This document shows, piece by piece, positions 47,429 through 56,748 of a stretch of 64,000 bases of DNA. The DNA is from Bacteroidota bacterium (GTDB lineage: Bacteria; Bacteroidota; Bacteroidia; J057; JADKCL01). The first letter of the stretch is position 1; every line of letters starts with the position of its first letter. Made by a program: the position numbers and the translations under genes. The notes under the pieces are model-generated. The model made no database searches. It was given only the letters and a program-made list of their open reading frames with translations, and had not been told where the DNA came from. The stretch spans positions 124,001 to 188,000 of the forward strand of contig JADKCL010000008.1 in the NCBI GenBank assembly GCA_016718825.1, in the 5' to 3' direction.

Positions 47429-49015
47429 CTAAAAGGTAAATCCTATCGTCATATAAATATTGTTCGCAGAAATTCTATTAATCAACTCCGGAGAATAGGC
47501 CGACAAATCTTGCAGTGTATAGAGCAATCTTCGGTCTGCCGACGTCTCATGTGTAAATGCAAGGTCAATATAGAAGGATTTTTTCTTGATTCCAAGTCCC
47601 AGCGAAAAAAGTTGCTTTCCGCCCTTCAAACTTTTGATGGTGTTGTCGGGATATTCGTAGTAGTTCAGGAATTCCTTTTTGAGGATCGGGCTGTAAAACC
47701 CAAAGCCGGCACGTGCACGGCCTGGTCCGAAACGCAATTCGCCTCCCGCCCTAAAATTGTAGGCACCCGCAAACAAATCTCGAATCGCCTGATTCTCGTC
47801 CCGGAAAGCATAATAATAGGAGCTGCCCAACTTTGCACTGGACTTGAATTTTGCCGTCGTATAGTCGGTGTAGTCAAAATCCGCAGAAACGAATCCACGC
47901 TTGCCAAACAAGGCCATTCCACCCAGCGTGACTTTAAAAGGTGTCGTAAGGTTGTAGCTGAAAGCGCCGTCAGGAACTTCGTCCTTCTGCCGGGGATTGA
48001 GATCGCCATCAATGTAGCCCACGATTTCGCTGTAGTAGCGGTCGGTCATGTTGATGAGTGTCGGGGTTGTGACGCTGAGTCCCACCCGCAAAAAGTCCAA
48101 GGGTTTGGCAATCACTCCCAAACGCAAATTCAGGCCCGATCCCGTGGTGGAAAAACCATTTGTAAAGGTCGAGGATGTATAAGGTGTACTGTCATTGGCC
48201 CAGGTGTTGTGGACGTTGTTGATGTCAGCCTCTTCGAATACCATTTCGGTCTGATAACGAAGGTCTTGAATGCCAACCGTTCCCCCGAAATAAAGCAGGT
48301 CATTGACGTTTGCTGCGAATCCAACCGACCATTCGTTGGTGCGGCCGATTTCTGCGATAGTCAAGGTCTGCTGCACCTGACCGCCATTGGCGGCGCCTAT
48401 GTAGTTGCCATCCTGCCCCGAGGTATCGATGGCATACGCCCACCAGGCTTGGCCGGCATAGCCGTCATCTACGTCCATTTCAGCGGCTGTCGACCCATTG
48501 GCGAGCGCGGCGAAATATTGCGTGATGCTATTTTGCGAATTGTACGCCGAAACTTCGGTGGATCTCCCGAGTTGTGCCGTTTGGTTGAATCCCAAGGAAA
48601 ATGCGTAGGACTTCAATCCCTTTTCGGCTTCTTCCCGGGTACGCGTTGCGCGGTTCCATTTCGCAACGCGATCCGAATAAACATAGCCCATGTTGCTGAA
48701 TCCGAATCGGCTGTAGCCTGTGGTGGCCGTCTGATCCAGATACGTGCTTTTATTGGAGATAATCCGCATGGCAGGCGTGACCATGAATTCACTGCTGCGG
48801 TACAGCGCCAATCCTGCCGGATTTAAGGTTCCTGCTGAAAAATCCGCTCCAACGGCCGAAAAAGCCCCTGCAAGTCCCAAGGACCTTGCCGTTCCAATCG
48901 GTCCCGGTGACATGTACCGGAAAGCATCAAGCTCATTTTGTGCAAACACAGTTGAGCCAACGCAGAGCATTGCAAGGGTAAACCCTATGGCCTTTCGCCT
49001 CAAATTCATGGACAT
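47429..49015 (-). CDS. OmpP1/FadL-type outer-membrane transporter
   Basis: 528 residues. A signal peptide (RRKAIGFTLAMLCVGSTVFAQ) is followed by the OmpP1/FadL N-terminal region (ARSLGLAGAFSAVGADFSAGTLNPAGLALYRSSEF). Many beta strands follow, and the C-terminus is IYMTIGFTF with a terminal Phe. Family members carry hydrophobic compounds such as fatty acids across the outer membrane. The 14-strand barrel and the hydrophobic-ligand role are inferred. Six bases separate it from the Tyr/Gly-rich lipoprotein gene, so they form an operon. Confidence 0.85.
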   Translation of the reverse strand: MSMNLRRKAIGFTLAMLCVGSTVFAQNELDAFRYMSPGPIGTARSLGLAGAFSAVGADFSAGTLNPAGLALYRSSEFMVTPAMRIISNKSTYLDQTATTGYSRFGFSNMGYVYSDRVAKWNRATRTREEAEKGLKSYAFSLGFNQTAQLGRSTEVSAYNSQNSITQYFAALANGSTAAEMDVDDGYAGQAWWAYAIDTSGQDGNYIGAANGGQVQQTLTIAEIGRTNEWSVGFAANVNDLLYFGGTVGIQDLRYQTEMVFEEADINNVHNTWANDSTPYTSSTFTNGFSTTGSGLNLRLGVIAKPLDFLRVGLSVTTPTLINMTDRYYSEIVGYIDGDLNPRQKDEVPDGAFSYNLTTPFKVTLGGMALFGKRGFVSADFDYTDYTTAKFKSSAKLGSSYYYAFRDENQAIRDLFAGAYNFRAGGELRFGPGRARAGFGFYSPILKKEFLNYYEYPDNTIKSLKGGKQLFSLGLGIKKKSFYIDLAFTHETSADRRLLYTLQDLSAYSPELINRISANNIYMTIGFTF

Positions 49016-49021
49016 AGTCGG

Positions 49022-50419
49022 TTATCTAGGCCTTGAGCTGCCGCCACCACTGTTGCTGGGTCGGCTACTTCCACCATTGGATGGGCTTGGAGCCGAGAAT
49101 GTTGGTGTTGGCCTTGAAGGTGCTGATTCATAGCTCCTTGAAGGAGTGGAGTACGTGTCATTCCGCGGACGGCTATAGCTGTCATTTGCTGGACGGGAAT
49201 TGCCGTTGTCGTTGCGAGGCGCACTGTAATTGCCCTCATTTGCAGGACGGGAATTGCCGTTGTCGTTGCGGGGAGTGCTGTAATTGCCATTCGTCGTCGG
49301 CCTTGAATTGCCGTTGATGTAACGCGGCGTACTGTTGTTTTCGTTGACTGCCGGACGGGTGGAGCCGTTGTCACGTGGACTGCTGTATTCCTCCGTATTG
49401 GTAGGACGGGTCACATTGCCAGTGTTGGGCTGGGAATAGGTTGGGCGATCCACACCCTGCGAATTGCGTCCAGTTTCCGCGTTGCCTGCATTGGCTTTGA
49501 TGGCTGCCTTGTTGTTCAAATCCCCTACCGGACGGCTAGGGGTGGTGACCACAGGATAATTGCCTTGATAGGGGCGTACCGATCTTGGATTCAAAACCGG
49601 CTGATTGCCAGGACGGCCAGAAGTATTCAGGCTGCTTGGATTGTTGCGCGGGCCTACGGAAGTGCTAGCAGTACTCGTTCCGTTGCCAAAATTGGTGCCG
49701 CCACCATAGTAACCGGGCGCACCACACCAACCGTTTCCGTAGGCATTGCCTCCGAATCCACCATAACCACCGCCATAATAGTTGCTGTAGCCACCGTAGC
49801 CACCGCCATATCCATAGCCGCTATAGCCAAAGTTGGAGTAGGAGCCGTAGCCGATAGACCAACCGTTTCCATACCAAGGTTGGTTGAAATAGTATTGCGA
49901 AGGATAAAAGGCATAACCGGGTTGGCCCCAGCCTGATGTCCATGCATAACTTGGACCATTATAATAGTAGGGATCGTACCACCATGGGCTGTTGTTGTAA
50001 TACGACCAAGTGGGGGTTCCAATGGCGTAGTAGGGGTCATAGGAATAATAGGGATCGTAGTAATTCCAGCTATTGCTGTTGAAGCGACGTACCTGACGTG
50101 AGTAATAATAGTCGTCGTCGGCATACGGGTCCCTGTCATAGGCGCCTTCGGTTTCGCCATTTTTGGCAGCGAGACCTTGGTCGTAACTGCCGGATGCGGA
50201 ACGCGTATTGTCGTTTTCCTCGGCTGATGCGGGCTCATCTGGAATGGCAGCCTCCGCGAGGGCACGCGACCTTTCAGATGCAGCTTGATCTGCACGGCGG
50301 TCGTCACGGTTGTAATAAACGTCATCCACCTCGCCACCTGCTGTTGCAATCCTCGTTCCGGTGCAACCTGTAAGTGCCATGAATGCAACGGCAACTGCTG
50401 TCAAAATGCGCGTTTTCAT
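49022..50419 (-). CDS. Tyr/Gly/Asn-rich repeat lipoprotein
   Basis: 465 residues from ATG 50419. The signal peptide ends at the lipobox ALTGC. Residues 20-115 are acidic (RRADQAASERSRALAEAA). Then comes a Tyr/Trp/Gly-rich stretch (DPYYSYDPYYAIGTP; GGYGGYSNYYGGGYGG) to about residue 240. The rest is Asn/Ser/Arg/Pro-rich with repeats of GNYSTPRNDNGNSRP type and a Ser/Pro/Gly tail. Such low-complexity chains are flexible, often adhesive or prone to assembly. A link to the adjacent FadL-type porin is likely from the six-base gap. No catalytic domain visible. Confidence 0.7.
   Translation of the reverse strand: MKTRILTAVAVAFMALTGCTGTRIATAGGEVDDVYYNRDDRRADQAASERSRALAEAAIPDEPASAEENDNTRSASGSYDQGLAAKNGETEGAYDRDPYADDDYYYSRQVRRFNSNSWNYYDPYYSYDPYYAIGTPTWSYYNNSPWWYDPYYYNGPSYAWTSGWGQPGYAFYPSQYYFNQPWYGNGWSIGYGSYSNFGYSGYGYGGGYGGYSNYYGGGYGGFGGNAYGNGWCGAPGYYGGGTNFGNGTSTASTSVGPRNNPSSLNTSGRPGNQPVLNPRSVRPYQGNYPVVTTPSRPVGDLNNKAAIKANAGNAETGRNSQGVDRPTYSQPNTGNVTRPTNTEEYSSPRDNGSTRPAVNENNSTPRYINGNSRPTTNGNYSTPRNDNGNSRPANEGNYSAPRNDNGNSRPANDSYSRPRNDTYSTPSRSYESAPSRPTPTFSAPSPSNGGSSRPSNSGGGSSRPR
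49165..49325 (-). repeat. 54-bp repeats inside the Tyr/Gly/Asn-rich lipoprotein
   Basis: The motif GACGGGAATTGCCGTTG (+ strand) begins at 49192 and 49246, 54 bp apart. A third, diverged copy of its GAATTGCCGTTG part is at 49305, exactly two periods from the first. This gives an 18-residue protein repeat. Confidence 0.75.
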
Positions 50420-50555
50420 AACCCTTCCCTCATTTAATATTTTCACGATTCTACGATTCTCTCTAAATTTGGCGCTCTTCACGCTCCTGTGCCCAAAAAT
50501 ACACAATCGGCACTTAAGAGTAAAAGTAAGCAAAAATTATACCATATATCCTTTT

Positions 50556-52034
50556 ATGTCCCAGAAGCTTCCTACCCGCGCCGAAGACTATTCACAGTGG
50601 TACATTGAAATCGTAAAACGTGCCGAATTGGCACAAAATTCGCCCACGAGGGGTTGTATGGTCATCCGGCCGTATGGATACAGCATCTGGGAAAAAATGC
50701 AGGCGCAGTTGGACGGAATGTTCAAGGAAACAGGACACGTCAATGCCTACTTTCCTTTGTTGATCCCGAAATCGTTCCTCAGCAAGGAGGCACAGCATGT
50801 CGAGGGATTTGCCATGGAATGCGCCGTCGTGACCCACCACCGCCTCCGCCGCAACGCGGCTGGCACGGGTGTCGAAGTCGATCCTGAAGCCAAGCTCGAA
50901 GAAGAATACATCATCCGCCCAACCTCGGAAACGATCATTTGGGATACCTACCGCGACTGGATTCAATCCTACCGCGACCTGCCGTTGCTCATCAACCAAT
51001 GGGCCAACGTCATGCGCTGGGAAATGAAACCACGTCTGTTCCTCCGCACCGCCGAATTTCTCTGGCAAGAAGGCCATACCGCCCATGCCACCGCCGAAGA
51101 AGCCGTCGAGGAAACCATGAAGATGCTGGACGTCTATACCAAGTTTGCCGAGGAATTCCTCGCCATTCCGGTCATCCGTGGCCTCAAGCCTGAGCACGAG
51201 AAGTTTCCAGGCGCCGTCGACACCTACTGTATCGAGGCGATGATGCAGGATGGCAAGGCTTTGCAAGCCGGTACAAGCCACTTCCTCGGGCAAAACTTTG
51301 CCAAGGCATTCGACGTCACCTTCCTCGACCAAGCCAACCAACGCGACCACGTTTGGGCGACCTCTTGGGGCGTTTCCACCCGTTTGGTCGGCGCGTTGAT
51401 CATGGCGCACAGCGATGACGACGGCCTCGTGCTGCCTCCGACCGTGGCACCTTACCAAGTTGTGATCGTTCCATTGGCCAACAAGCCCGAGGAAAAAGAA
51501 TTGGTCGCCAAAGCCGTCAAAAATCTGGAGGCACACCTCAAGGATCACGGCATCCGCGTCAAGGTCGACGACGATGACAGCAAACGTCCAGGCTGGAAAT
51601 TTGCCGAATGGGAGCTCAAGGGCGTGCCCGTGCGCATCGTCTTGGGTGCACGTGACCTCCAAAACAAAGTATTGGAAGTCGCCCGCCGCGACACCAAAAC
51701 CAAGGAAAGCGTCCCGATGGAAGGTTCGCTCACCTATATCCAGAATCTGCTCGCAGACATCCAAAAGAGCCTTTTCGAACGTGCCAAGGCACATCGCGCA
51801 GCCAATATGCACCGCGTCGATGACTTCGCACGTTTCAAGGAGATCATCGACAGTGAGGCTGGCGGATTTGCTTTTGCGCACTGGGATGGCACCCGCGAGA
51901 CAGCCGAGGCGATCAAAGAGGAAACGAAAGCGACGATTCGCTGCATTCCTTTGGACGGCGACAAGGAGGAAGGGGTTTGTGTCTACTCCGGCAAGCCCTC
52001 CACGCAGCGGGTCATTTTTGCAAAGGCGTATTGA
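50556..52034 (+). CDS. proS: Prolyl-tRNA synthetase (short, archaeal/eukaryotic-type)
   Basis: 492 residues. Class II motifs: motif 1 around RGCMVIRPYGYSIWEKM, motif 2 WEMKPRLFLRTAEFLWQEGHTAHA (with the conserved FLRTxEFLWQEGH), and motif 3 in the TSWGVSTRLVGALIMAHSDDDGLVLPP region. An anticodon-binding domain follows (YQVVIVPLANK), then a C-terminal extension ending in KPSTQRVIFAKAY. The long bacterial editing insertion is absent, matching the type-3 ProS group. The start at ATG 50556 is preferred over upstream frames that run through the divergent intergenic region. Confidence 0.95.
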   Translation: MSQKLPTRAEDYSQWYIEIVKRAELAQNSPTRGCMVIRPYGYSIWEKMQAQLDGMFKETGHVNAYFPLLIPKSFLSKEAQHVEGFAMECAVVTHHRLRRNAAGTGVEVDPEAKLEEEYIIRPTSETIIWDTYRDWIQSYRDLPLLINQWANVMRWEMKPRLFLRTAEFLWQEGHTAHATAEEAVEETMKMLDVYTKFAEEFLAIPVIRGLKPEHEKFPGAVDTYCIEAMMQDGKALQAGTSHFLGQNFAKAFDVTFLDQANQRDHVWATSWGVSTRLVGALIMAHSDDDGLVLPPTVAPYQVVIVPLANKPEEKELVAKAVKNLEAHLKDHGIRVKVDDDDSKRPGWKFAEWELKGVPVRIVLGARDLQNKVLEVARRDTKTKESVPMEGSLTYIQNLLADIQKSLFERAKAHRAANMHRVDDFARFKEIIDSEAGGFAFAHWDGTRETAEAIKEETKATIRCIPLDGDKEEGVCVYSGKPSTQRVIFAKAY

Positions 52035-52054
52035 TTGTATTCTTTCCTAGGTTT

Positions 52055-52098
52055 GGGCTTGTCGTTTCTTCTGCGGAAGCGATAAGCCCAAGTTTTTT
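52055..52098 (+). terminator. Terminator of proS
   Basis: A 10-bp stem with one G-T wobble (52055-52064 with 52080-52089, GGGCTTGTCG/CGATAAGCCC), a 15-base loop and a T-run at 52093-52098, about 20 bases after the proS stop. Confidence 0.75.
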
Positions 52099-52106
52099 AT
52101 TGAGAA

Positions 52107-54390
52107 TCAAAGTTTTACGATCAGTTTGGAGTGCTGTTCTTTTCCGGATGCGAGTGTCAGCAGGTAAATGCCCGCAGCAAAGTCTTCAAGATCGATTGAA
52201 AAGGTCGGGTTTTCCGGGACCACTTCGATTTCGTTTTCCATGACCTTGCTGCCCAAAATGGAGTAAACCGAATACTTCCAACGGGATTTTGAATCATGCT
52301 TGATCGTGACATTGAAGTTGCCATTGCTTGGATTGGGGTGAACGAAGAGGGAGGGCTCGCCGGAAATGAAGGTCGCGGTGAATGCCGCATCTGCCCAAGT
52401 TGAGGTTCGGAGCTCGACAGGCATGGTGATTTTAAGTCCATCTTCCCCTGATGCGATCTCAGTCGAAAGATACATTGCCCCCGTCTGCGTGTCATACCAA
52501 TTGACCCGATAAAGGCCTCTACGTGTGACCGGAAACGTCCCGAAATGTTCATTTGAACTGATTGGCGGGCGATCTTGGCTGGCCCAGGTATTGAGGTAGT
52601 TGTGTTGGTAGCCTCTCCACAACCTAAAAAAAGTGAAACTTGTATCCTGAACCCAGCCGTAGATTTGATCATGGACGTTGTCCATCAGGTATTCCCATTT
52701 CAGGCCGTTTTCAAACGAACGATGGGGTGCATTGAGGGCGGATAACGGAGGCAATATTTTCGAGTAGGCACTTACGCCAATGTATTGATTCAGCGCATTG
52801 TTGCCCAATACCTCGACTTCATGCGCCCAAACCGAATGAAGCCCCATCGAGCCATTGAACAACCCTGCCCAAACTAGATTGTGCATCTCGTAGTAATTTG
52901 AGTCGAATGATACATGCGCCGCAGTCCATCCCATCTCCATAATTGCAACCGGTTTGTTGTGCTTCAAGTTTAATTGATAGACAACATCAGCAAATGAGTA
53001 CTCACCCGGCTGCATCCATTCCGTCGAATTGGGAGGCCCGTAGTCGAAATACCAATGGATATTGACAAAATCCATCTTGTCATTGATCAAATCACCCAGG
53101 ATCGTGTCTCCCGGATTCCCAAGTCCAACGCTAATGAGATGTTGGTTTGGATCCACACTTTTGAGGTAATCGTACATCGTGGATGCCCAGTTGCTGTAAA
53201 TCTCTGGAACATTGGAAGGCCGAGGGGCATAATGCGGATGCAAATCGTTCATGTACCGTTCGGGATCGGAAGCCATTTCATCGATCAGCTCAAATGCCAT
53301 CAAATTCGTGCAGTATCCCCAACGACTCACGATGTACCGGAATAGCTTTTTTTGCTGGCTGATCGACTCTGGATGCGAGAAAAATTCGTATTTGCTCTTG
53401 CATGGACCAACCTTGTCGGGGGAAGTTGGCCGATACCTCGCATCCTCGTAGAAATAGTAGGGGTTGTAGAGCGAGAAACATCCATAACCGGTTCCTGAAA
53501 CTGGAATTCCTTGCGAATTCGTATCTGGAATGTACACCATTGCTTGGGTAACAGGGTCCACATAGTAGTAACTTCCGGGGATCCACGAAGTCAGCTGCAG
53601 CCCATAAAGCGAGGTTGATATTCACTCCCTTTTCCTTGGCATAGTCCATCACCTCGTCAAGCTGCCATGCATCGTGCTGATTGTAATAGCTGTAAAAAGT
53701 CTTTTGAAGCACAAAATCCCTGCCGGTGAGGCTGAGTCCTTCATAAAAGTTCAATTCGAATCGATTGTAGGTCACGCCATTGGCCGCCATGCCGTCCATG
53801 TAGTGTTTGGCAATGTTGGTTCCTTTTTCTGTGCCATTGCTACTGGCGCGCCAGGGTGCGACTAACCACCAAGGGTAGGAATCCCCGATCGGGAAATAGG
53901 GATCTCCTGAATCGTATTTCAGATACCGATTGTTCGCAGCAGAAATGAATCCCTTCTCGTCGGTAGGCGTGACCTCAAAGGTGAAGTGGTTGGTCATTGG
54001 CTCAGTCGTGGTTCCACTCGAATCCCGAGCAGTCATTGAAAACGTCCAATGACCAGTTTCATGAGGTGAAAAGCGGAATTTCCAATGGTTCCCACCCGTC
54101 GGGACCAAGATTTCGTTGGAAGTCGCAGCACCATCGTCGGTTTTCAAGTAGCCTTCGTAGTAGAAACCAAAGACTTTGGACACTTTTCCCGACGGGGAGA
54201 CAAATTCGGCCCAACAATCAATTTCATCATAGTCATAGGGGTTGTTGTAGGTCCCAAGGTCAAAGCTGATTTCGAATTTCTGGTACTTTCCAATCGTGTT
54301 GGGAAAGACGATATTGCTGATACTTGGAGCAGCACAAACGACACTCCAGTTCAGTAGGACGCAAAAAGGCAGTAAGTATCTCATTCTCAT
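52107..54390 (-). CDS. DUF5060 glycosidase-like T9SS protein, frameshifted
   Basis: The N-terminal frame (ATG 54390) begins with a signal peptide (RMRYLLPFCVLLNWSVVCA). A DUF5060-like beta-sandwich follows: KYQKFEISFDLGTYNNPYDYDEIDCWAEFVSPSGK, and later GNHWKFRFSPHETGHWTFSM. Next is the start of a (beta/alpha)8 domain (DSYPWWLVAPWRASSNG, NRFELNFYEGL). The C-terminal frame continues with LTSWIPGSYYYVDP, FELIDEMASDP, DFVNIHWYFDYGPP, AIMEMGWTA with possible catalytic Glu, and a T9SS tail (VHPNPSNGNFNVTIK). The frames join if one base is added near 53605-53610. About 760 residues. A secreted glycoside hydrolase is likely; the substrate is unknown. Confidence 0.78.
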
Positions 54391-54793
54391 GATCTGTGGC
54401 GAAGATGTTGTAAATCAAAAATAGGCTATTTCCCGTTGCGCTCGTAGGGGTCCTCGGGAATTGGATCGATTTCGACTTCTCCCGTTTGAAGTTCATGATT
54501 AACTTTGCAGCCTGAAATCCAATTGGAAAAGTTTAGTGAGAGGGGGGGGGGGGAGAGGAGGGGGGGCTAAGGGAGCAGGGGGGCAGAGGGGGGGGGGGGG
54601 CGCAGTTCCGAGAGAACGAAGCCGCCGGCAAGGCGGAAGGCTTGACGGCGCCGAAGAACAGAGACGAAGAAAGGGAGAAATCCAATTGGAAATTCATGAT
54701 TTGTTGGCATTTGCAAAGCAGAGCGAATTTATTTCTGGCTTTCCGTCGGATTTTGGGTGTCAATCATTCGTAAAACTGAAGTTAAAGTATAAG
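54391..54793. other. 403-bp intergenic region with a G-saturated block
   Basis: It lies between the divergent glycosidase-like gene and the propeller lipoprotein gene. Its middle is a G-rich block (54530-54676) bounded by 16-bp direct repeats. An open frame begins in it (poly-Gly/Arg) but has no protein character. Confidence 0.6.
54514..54692. repeat. 16-bp direct repeats flanking a 147-bp G-rich insert
   Basis: GAAATCCAATTGGAAA is found at 54514-54529 and again at 54677-54692. Each contains the 10-bp palindrome TCCAATTGGA. Between them, 54541-54600 has 46 G in 60 bases, with G-runs of 12, 7, 6 and 13. 54601-54676 is a purine-rich, GC-rich stretch. Confidence 0.85.
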
Positions 54794-55720
54794 ATGAAAC
54801 TTACATTTCTTTGTAGCTCGGCCCTGTTGATGTTGCTGCTATTCTCTTGTGAATCCGGGAAGTCTGGCAACACAAACGATGGAACAGATTCAGTCAAAAC
54901 CGACACCGTGGTGGTTGCACCTGAGCCGGTAGCACCCATCTACAACTCCCCGGAAGGTGCCGTGAGCGATGGCGAATTCCTCTACGTCTCCAACCTCGGT
55001 GTCGAACGCGCACCCTCCGTCAAAGACGGTGACGGCCGCATCATGAAACTGAACATGGAGGCCAATGACTGGCTCGACAAAGACAAGTGGGCAGCCCTTA
55101 AACTCGATGCACCCAAAGGAATGGGCGTGATCGGTCGCACACTGTATGTGACGGATATTGATCGCGTTGTAGCGATTGATCTGGACAAGGTCGAGCAAAA
55201 AGGCGTTGTCGATTTTTCGAGCGTCAAGACCTCCTTCCTCAATGACATTGCCGTCATGAACGACAGCACGCTGTTGGTCAGCGGCACGGACGTGAATGCG
55301 ATCTTCAAGGTGAATGTGAACACCATGGCATTCGAAAAGATGAAAACCGGCAAGCTCAATGGCCCCAATGGTCTGGTCTATTCCAGCGAAGACGGCAAGA
55401 TCTACTGTGTCGAATACGGTTCCAAGGCCAATGCAGCAGGACGCATCCTCGCCATTGATGCCAACTCGGGTGCGATCAAGCAAATCGGCGAACATACCGG
55501 CGGGCTCGACGGTCTCGCCATGAATTCCGACGGCGGGTTGCTGTTCACCGACTGGAACATCGCCCACCTTGCCAAAGTCGGCATGGACAATGGCAGCAAA
55601 GTGACCGAGCTGAGTGACAGCATCCAAGGACCTGCCGATTTTTACTTCGACCTGAAAACGAAGCGCAAGTATGTTCCCGCCATGCTCGAGGATACCTTGC
55701 ACATCGTCACCGTCGAATAA
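54794..55720 (+). CDS. Beta-propeller lipoprotein (SMP-30/NHL-like)
   Basis: 308 residues from ATG 54794. The signal peptide (LTFLCSSALLMLLLF) ends in lipobox Cys19. Blades are suggested by repeated GxxLYVxx units: SDGEFLYVSNLGVE, GVIGRTLYVTDIDRVVAID, ALVYSSEDGKIYCVEYG-type (here NGLVYSSEDGKIYCVEYG), GLDGLAMNSDGGLLFTDWN. These resemble SMP-30/gluconolactonase and NHL-like propellers. Enzyme activity cannot be called: the divalent-metal ligands are not clear. The frame extends upstream through the G-rich block, but the extension (poly-Gly/Arg) is not credible. It is followed after 16 bp by the Nif3-like gene. Confidence 0.75.
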   Translation: MKLTFLCSSALLMLLLFSCESGKSGNTNDGTDSVKTDTVVVAPEPVAPIYNSPEGAVSDGEFLYVSNLGVERAPSVKDGDGRIMKLNMEANDWLDKDKWAALKLDAPKGMGVIGRTLYVTDIDRVVAIDLDKVEQKGVVDFSSVKTSFLNDIAVMNDSTLLVSGTDVNAIFKVNVNTMAFEKMKTGKLNGPNGLVYSSEDGKIYCVEYGSKANAAGRILAIDANSGAIKQIGEHTGGLDGLAMNSDGGLLFTDWNIAHLAKVGMDNGSKVTELSDSIQGPADFYFDLKTKRKYVPAMLEDTLHIVTVE

Positions 55721-55736
55721 TCCGATTCGTAGGCAA

Positions 55737-56744
55737 ATGAAAATCAAAGACATCGCGCGGGCTATCGAGGAATTCGCCCCGGCATCGTTGGCGGAATCTT
55801 ACGACAATGTGGGCCTGCTTGTCGGCGATCCAAATGCCGAGGCGACCGGCGTGCTCATCAACCTTGATGTCACGGAGGAGCTGATCGACGAGGCTGTCGA
55901 AGCGGGTATCAATATCATCGTCACGCACCATCCGATTTGGTTCACGGGAATCAAGCGGCTGATCGGAGACAATTATGTGAGCCGGATCATCCTCAAAGCC
56001 ATTCGTGAAAACGTGGCCTTGTATGCTTGCCATACCAATCTTGACAATGTGCAAGACGGCGTCAACCGCATGATCGGTGAGCGAATGGGCATTGAAAACA
56101 TGCGCATTCTCAGCACCAAACGCGAGCAATTGCTCAAATTGGTGTTTTATGGCCATGCCGAGGAACTTGCGATCCTCTCCGATGCGGTGTTTGCAGCAGG
56201 TGCACGCGACCTTCGCACCACGGATGTGGGTCGGCAAGGACGTGTCGAATGCATCATGCCAAGCTATCGGAAAGGGGCAATTTTGAACGCCTTGCGCGCT
56301 GCACATCTTGGCCAAGAGCTTGTTTATCACGTCTTGCCCACCTTGGATACTGACAGTGAAACGGGTTCCGGAATGATCGGAATGCTCCCTGAGCCCATCT
56401 CCAAGCCGGATTTTCTGGCAATGGTCAAGGAGCGGTTTGGCTGCGGCGCGATCCGATACGCAGATGCAGGCATCGAAAAGGTACAACGTGTTGCTTGGTG
56501 CGGCGGCGCGGGCAGTTTCTTGATTTCGAATGCGATTTCAGCTGGCGCGGACGCTTTTATCACCGGCGACATTACTTATCACAAGTTTTTTGACAGTGAG
56601 GGCCGGATTTTGCTGCTCGACATCGGGCATTTCGAATCCGAACAGTTTACTTCAAATCTTTTGCATAGCTATTTGTCAGAAACTTTTCCTACTTTTGCGG
56701 TTCGTTTGTCTAGAATAGTCACCAATCCAGTTAAGTACTGCTGA
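55737..56744 (+). CDS. Nif3-like dinuclear metal center protein
   Basis: 335 residues. Metal ligands and family motifs: VGLLVGDPNAEATGVLINLDVTEEL, IVTHHPIWF (His-His), YACHTNLDN, and near the end DAFITGDITYHKFFDSEG and LLDIGHFESEQ. The middle (about residues 120-230) is the extra domain found in long Nif3/YqfO-type proteins. The family forms hexamers around a two-metal site; a GTP cyclohydrolase 1 type 2 link has been proposed but the function is unsettled. ATG 55737 gives the standard N-terminus (MKIKDIARAIEEFAP). It is four bases upstream of the zinc-ribbon gene. Confidence 0.9.
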   Translation: MKIKDIARAIEEFAPASLAESYDNVGLLVGDPNAEATGVLINLDVTEELIDEAVEAGINIIVTHHPIWFTGIKRLIGDNYVSRIILKAIRENVALYACHTNLDNVQDGVNRMIGERMGIENMRILSTKREQLLKLVFYGHAEELAILSDAVFAAGARDLRTTDVGRQGRVECIMPSYRKGAILNALRAAHLGQELVYHVLPTLDTDSETGSGMIGMLPEPISKPDFLAMVKERFGCGAIRYADAGIEKVQRVAWCGGAGSFLISNAISAGADAFITGDITYHKFFDSEGRILLLDIGHFESEQFTSNLLHSYLSETFPTFAVRLSRIVTNPVKYC

Positions 56745-56748
56745 GCCT

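Noticed and set aside
54536..54793. N-terminal extension of the propeller lipoprotein through the G block (MRGGGGRGGG...)
   Set aside because: The poly-Gly/Arg sequence comes from the G-runs. A proper signal peptide and lipobox begin at ATG 54794.
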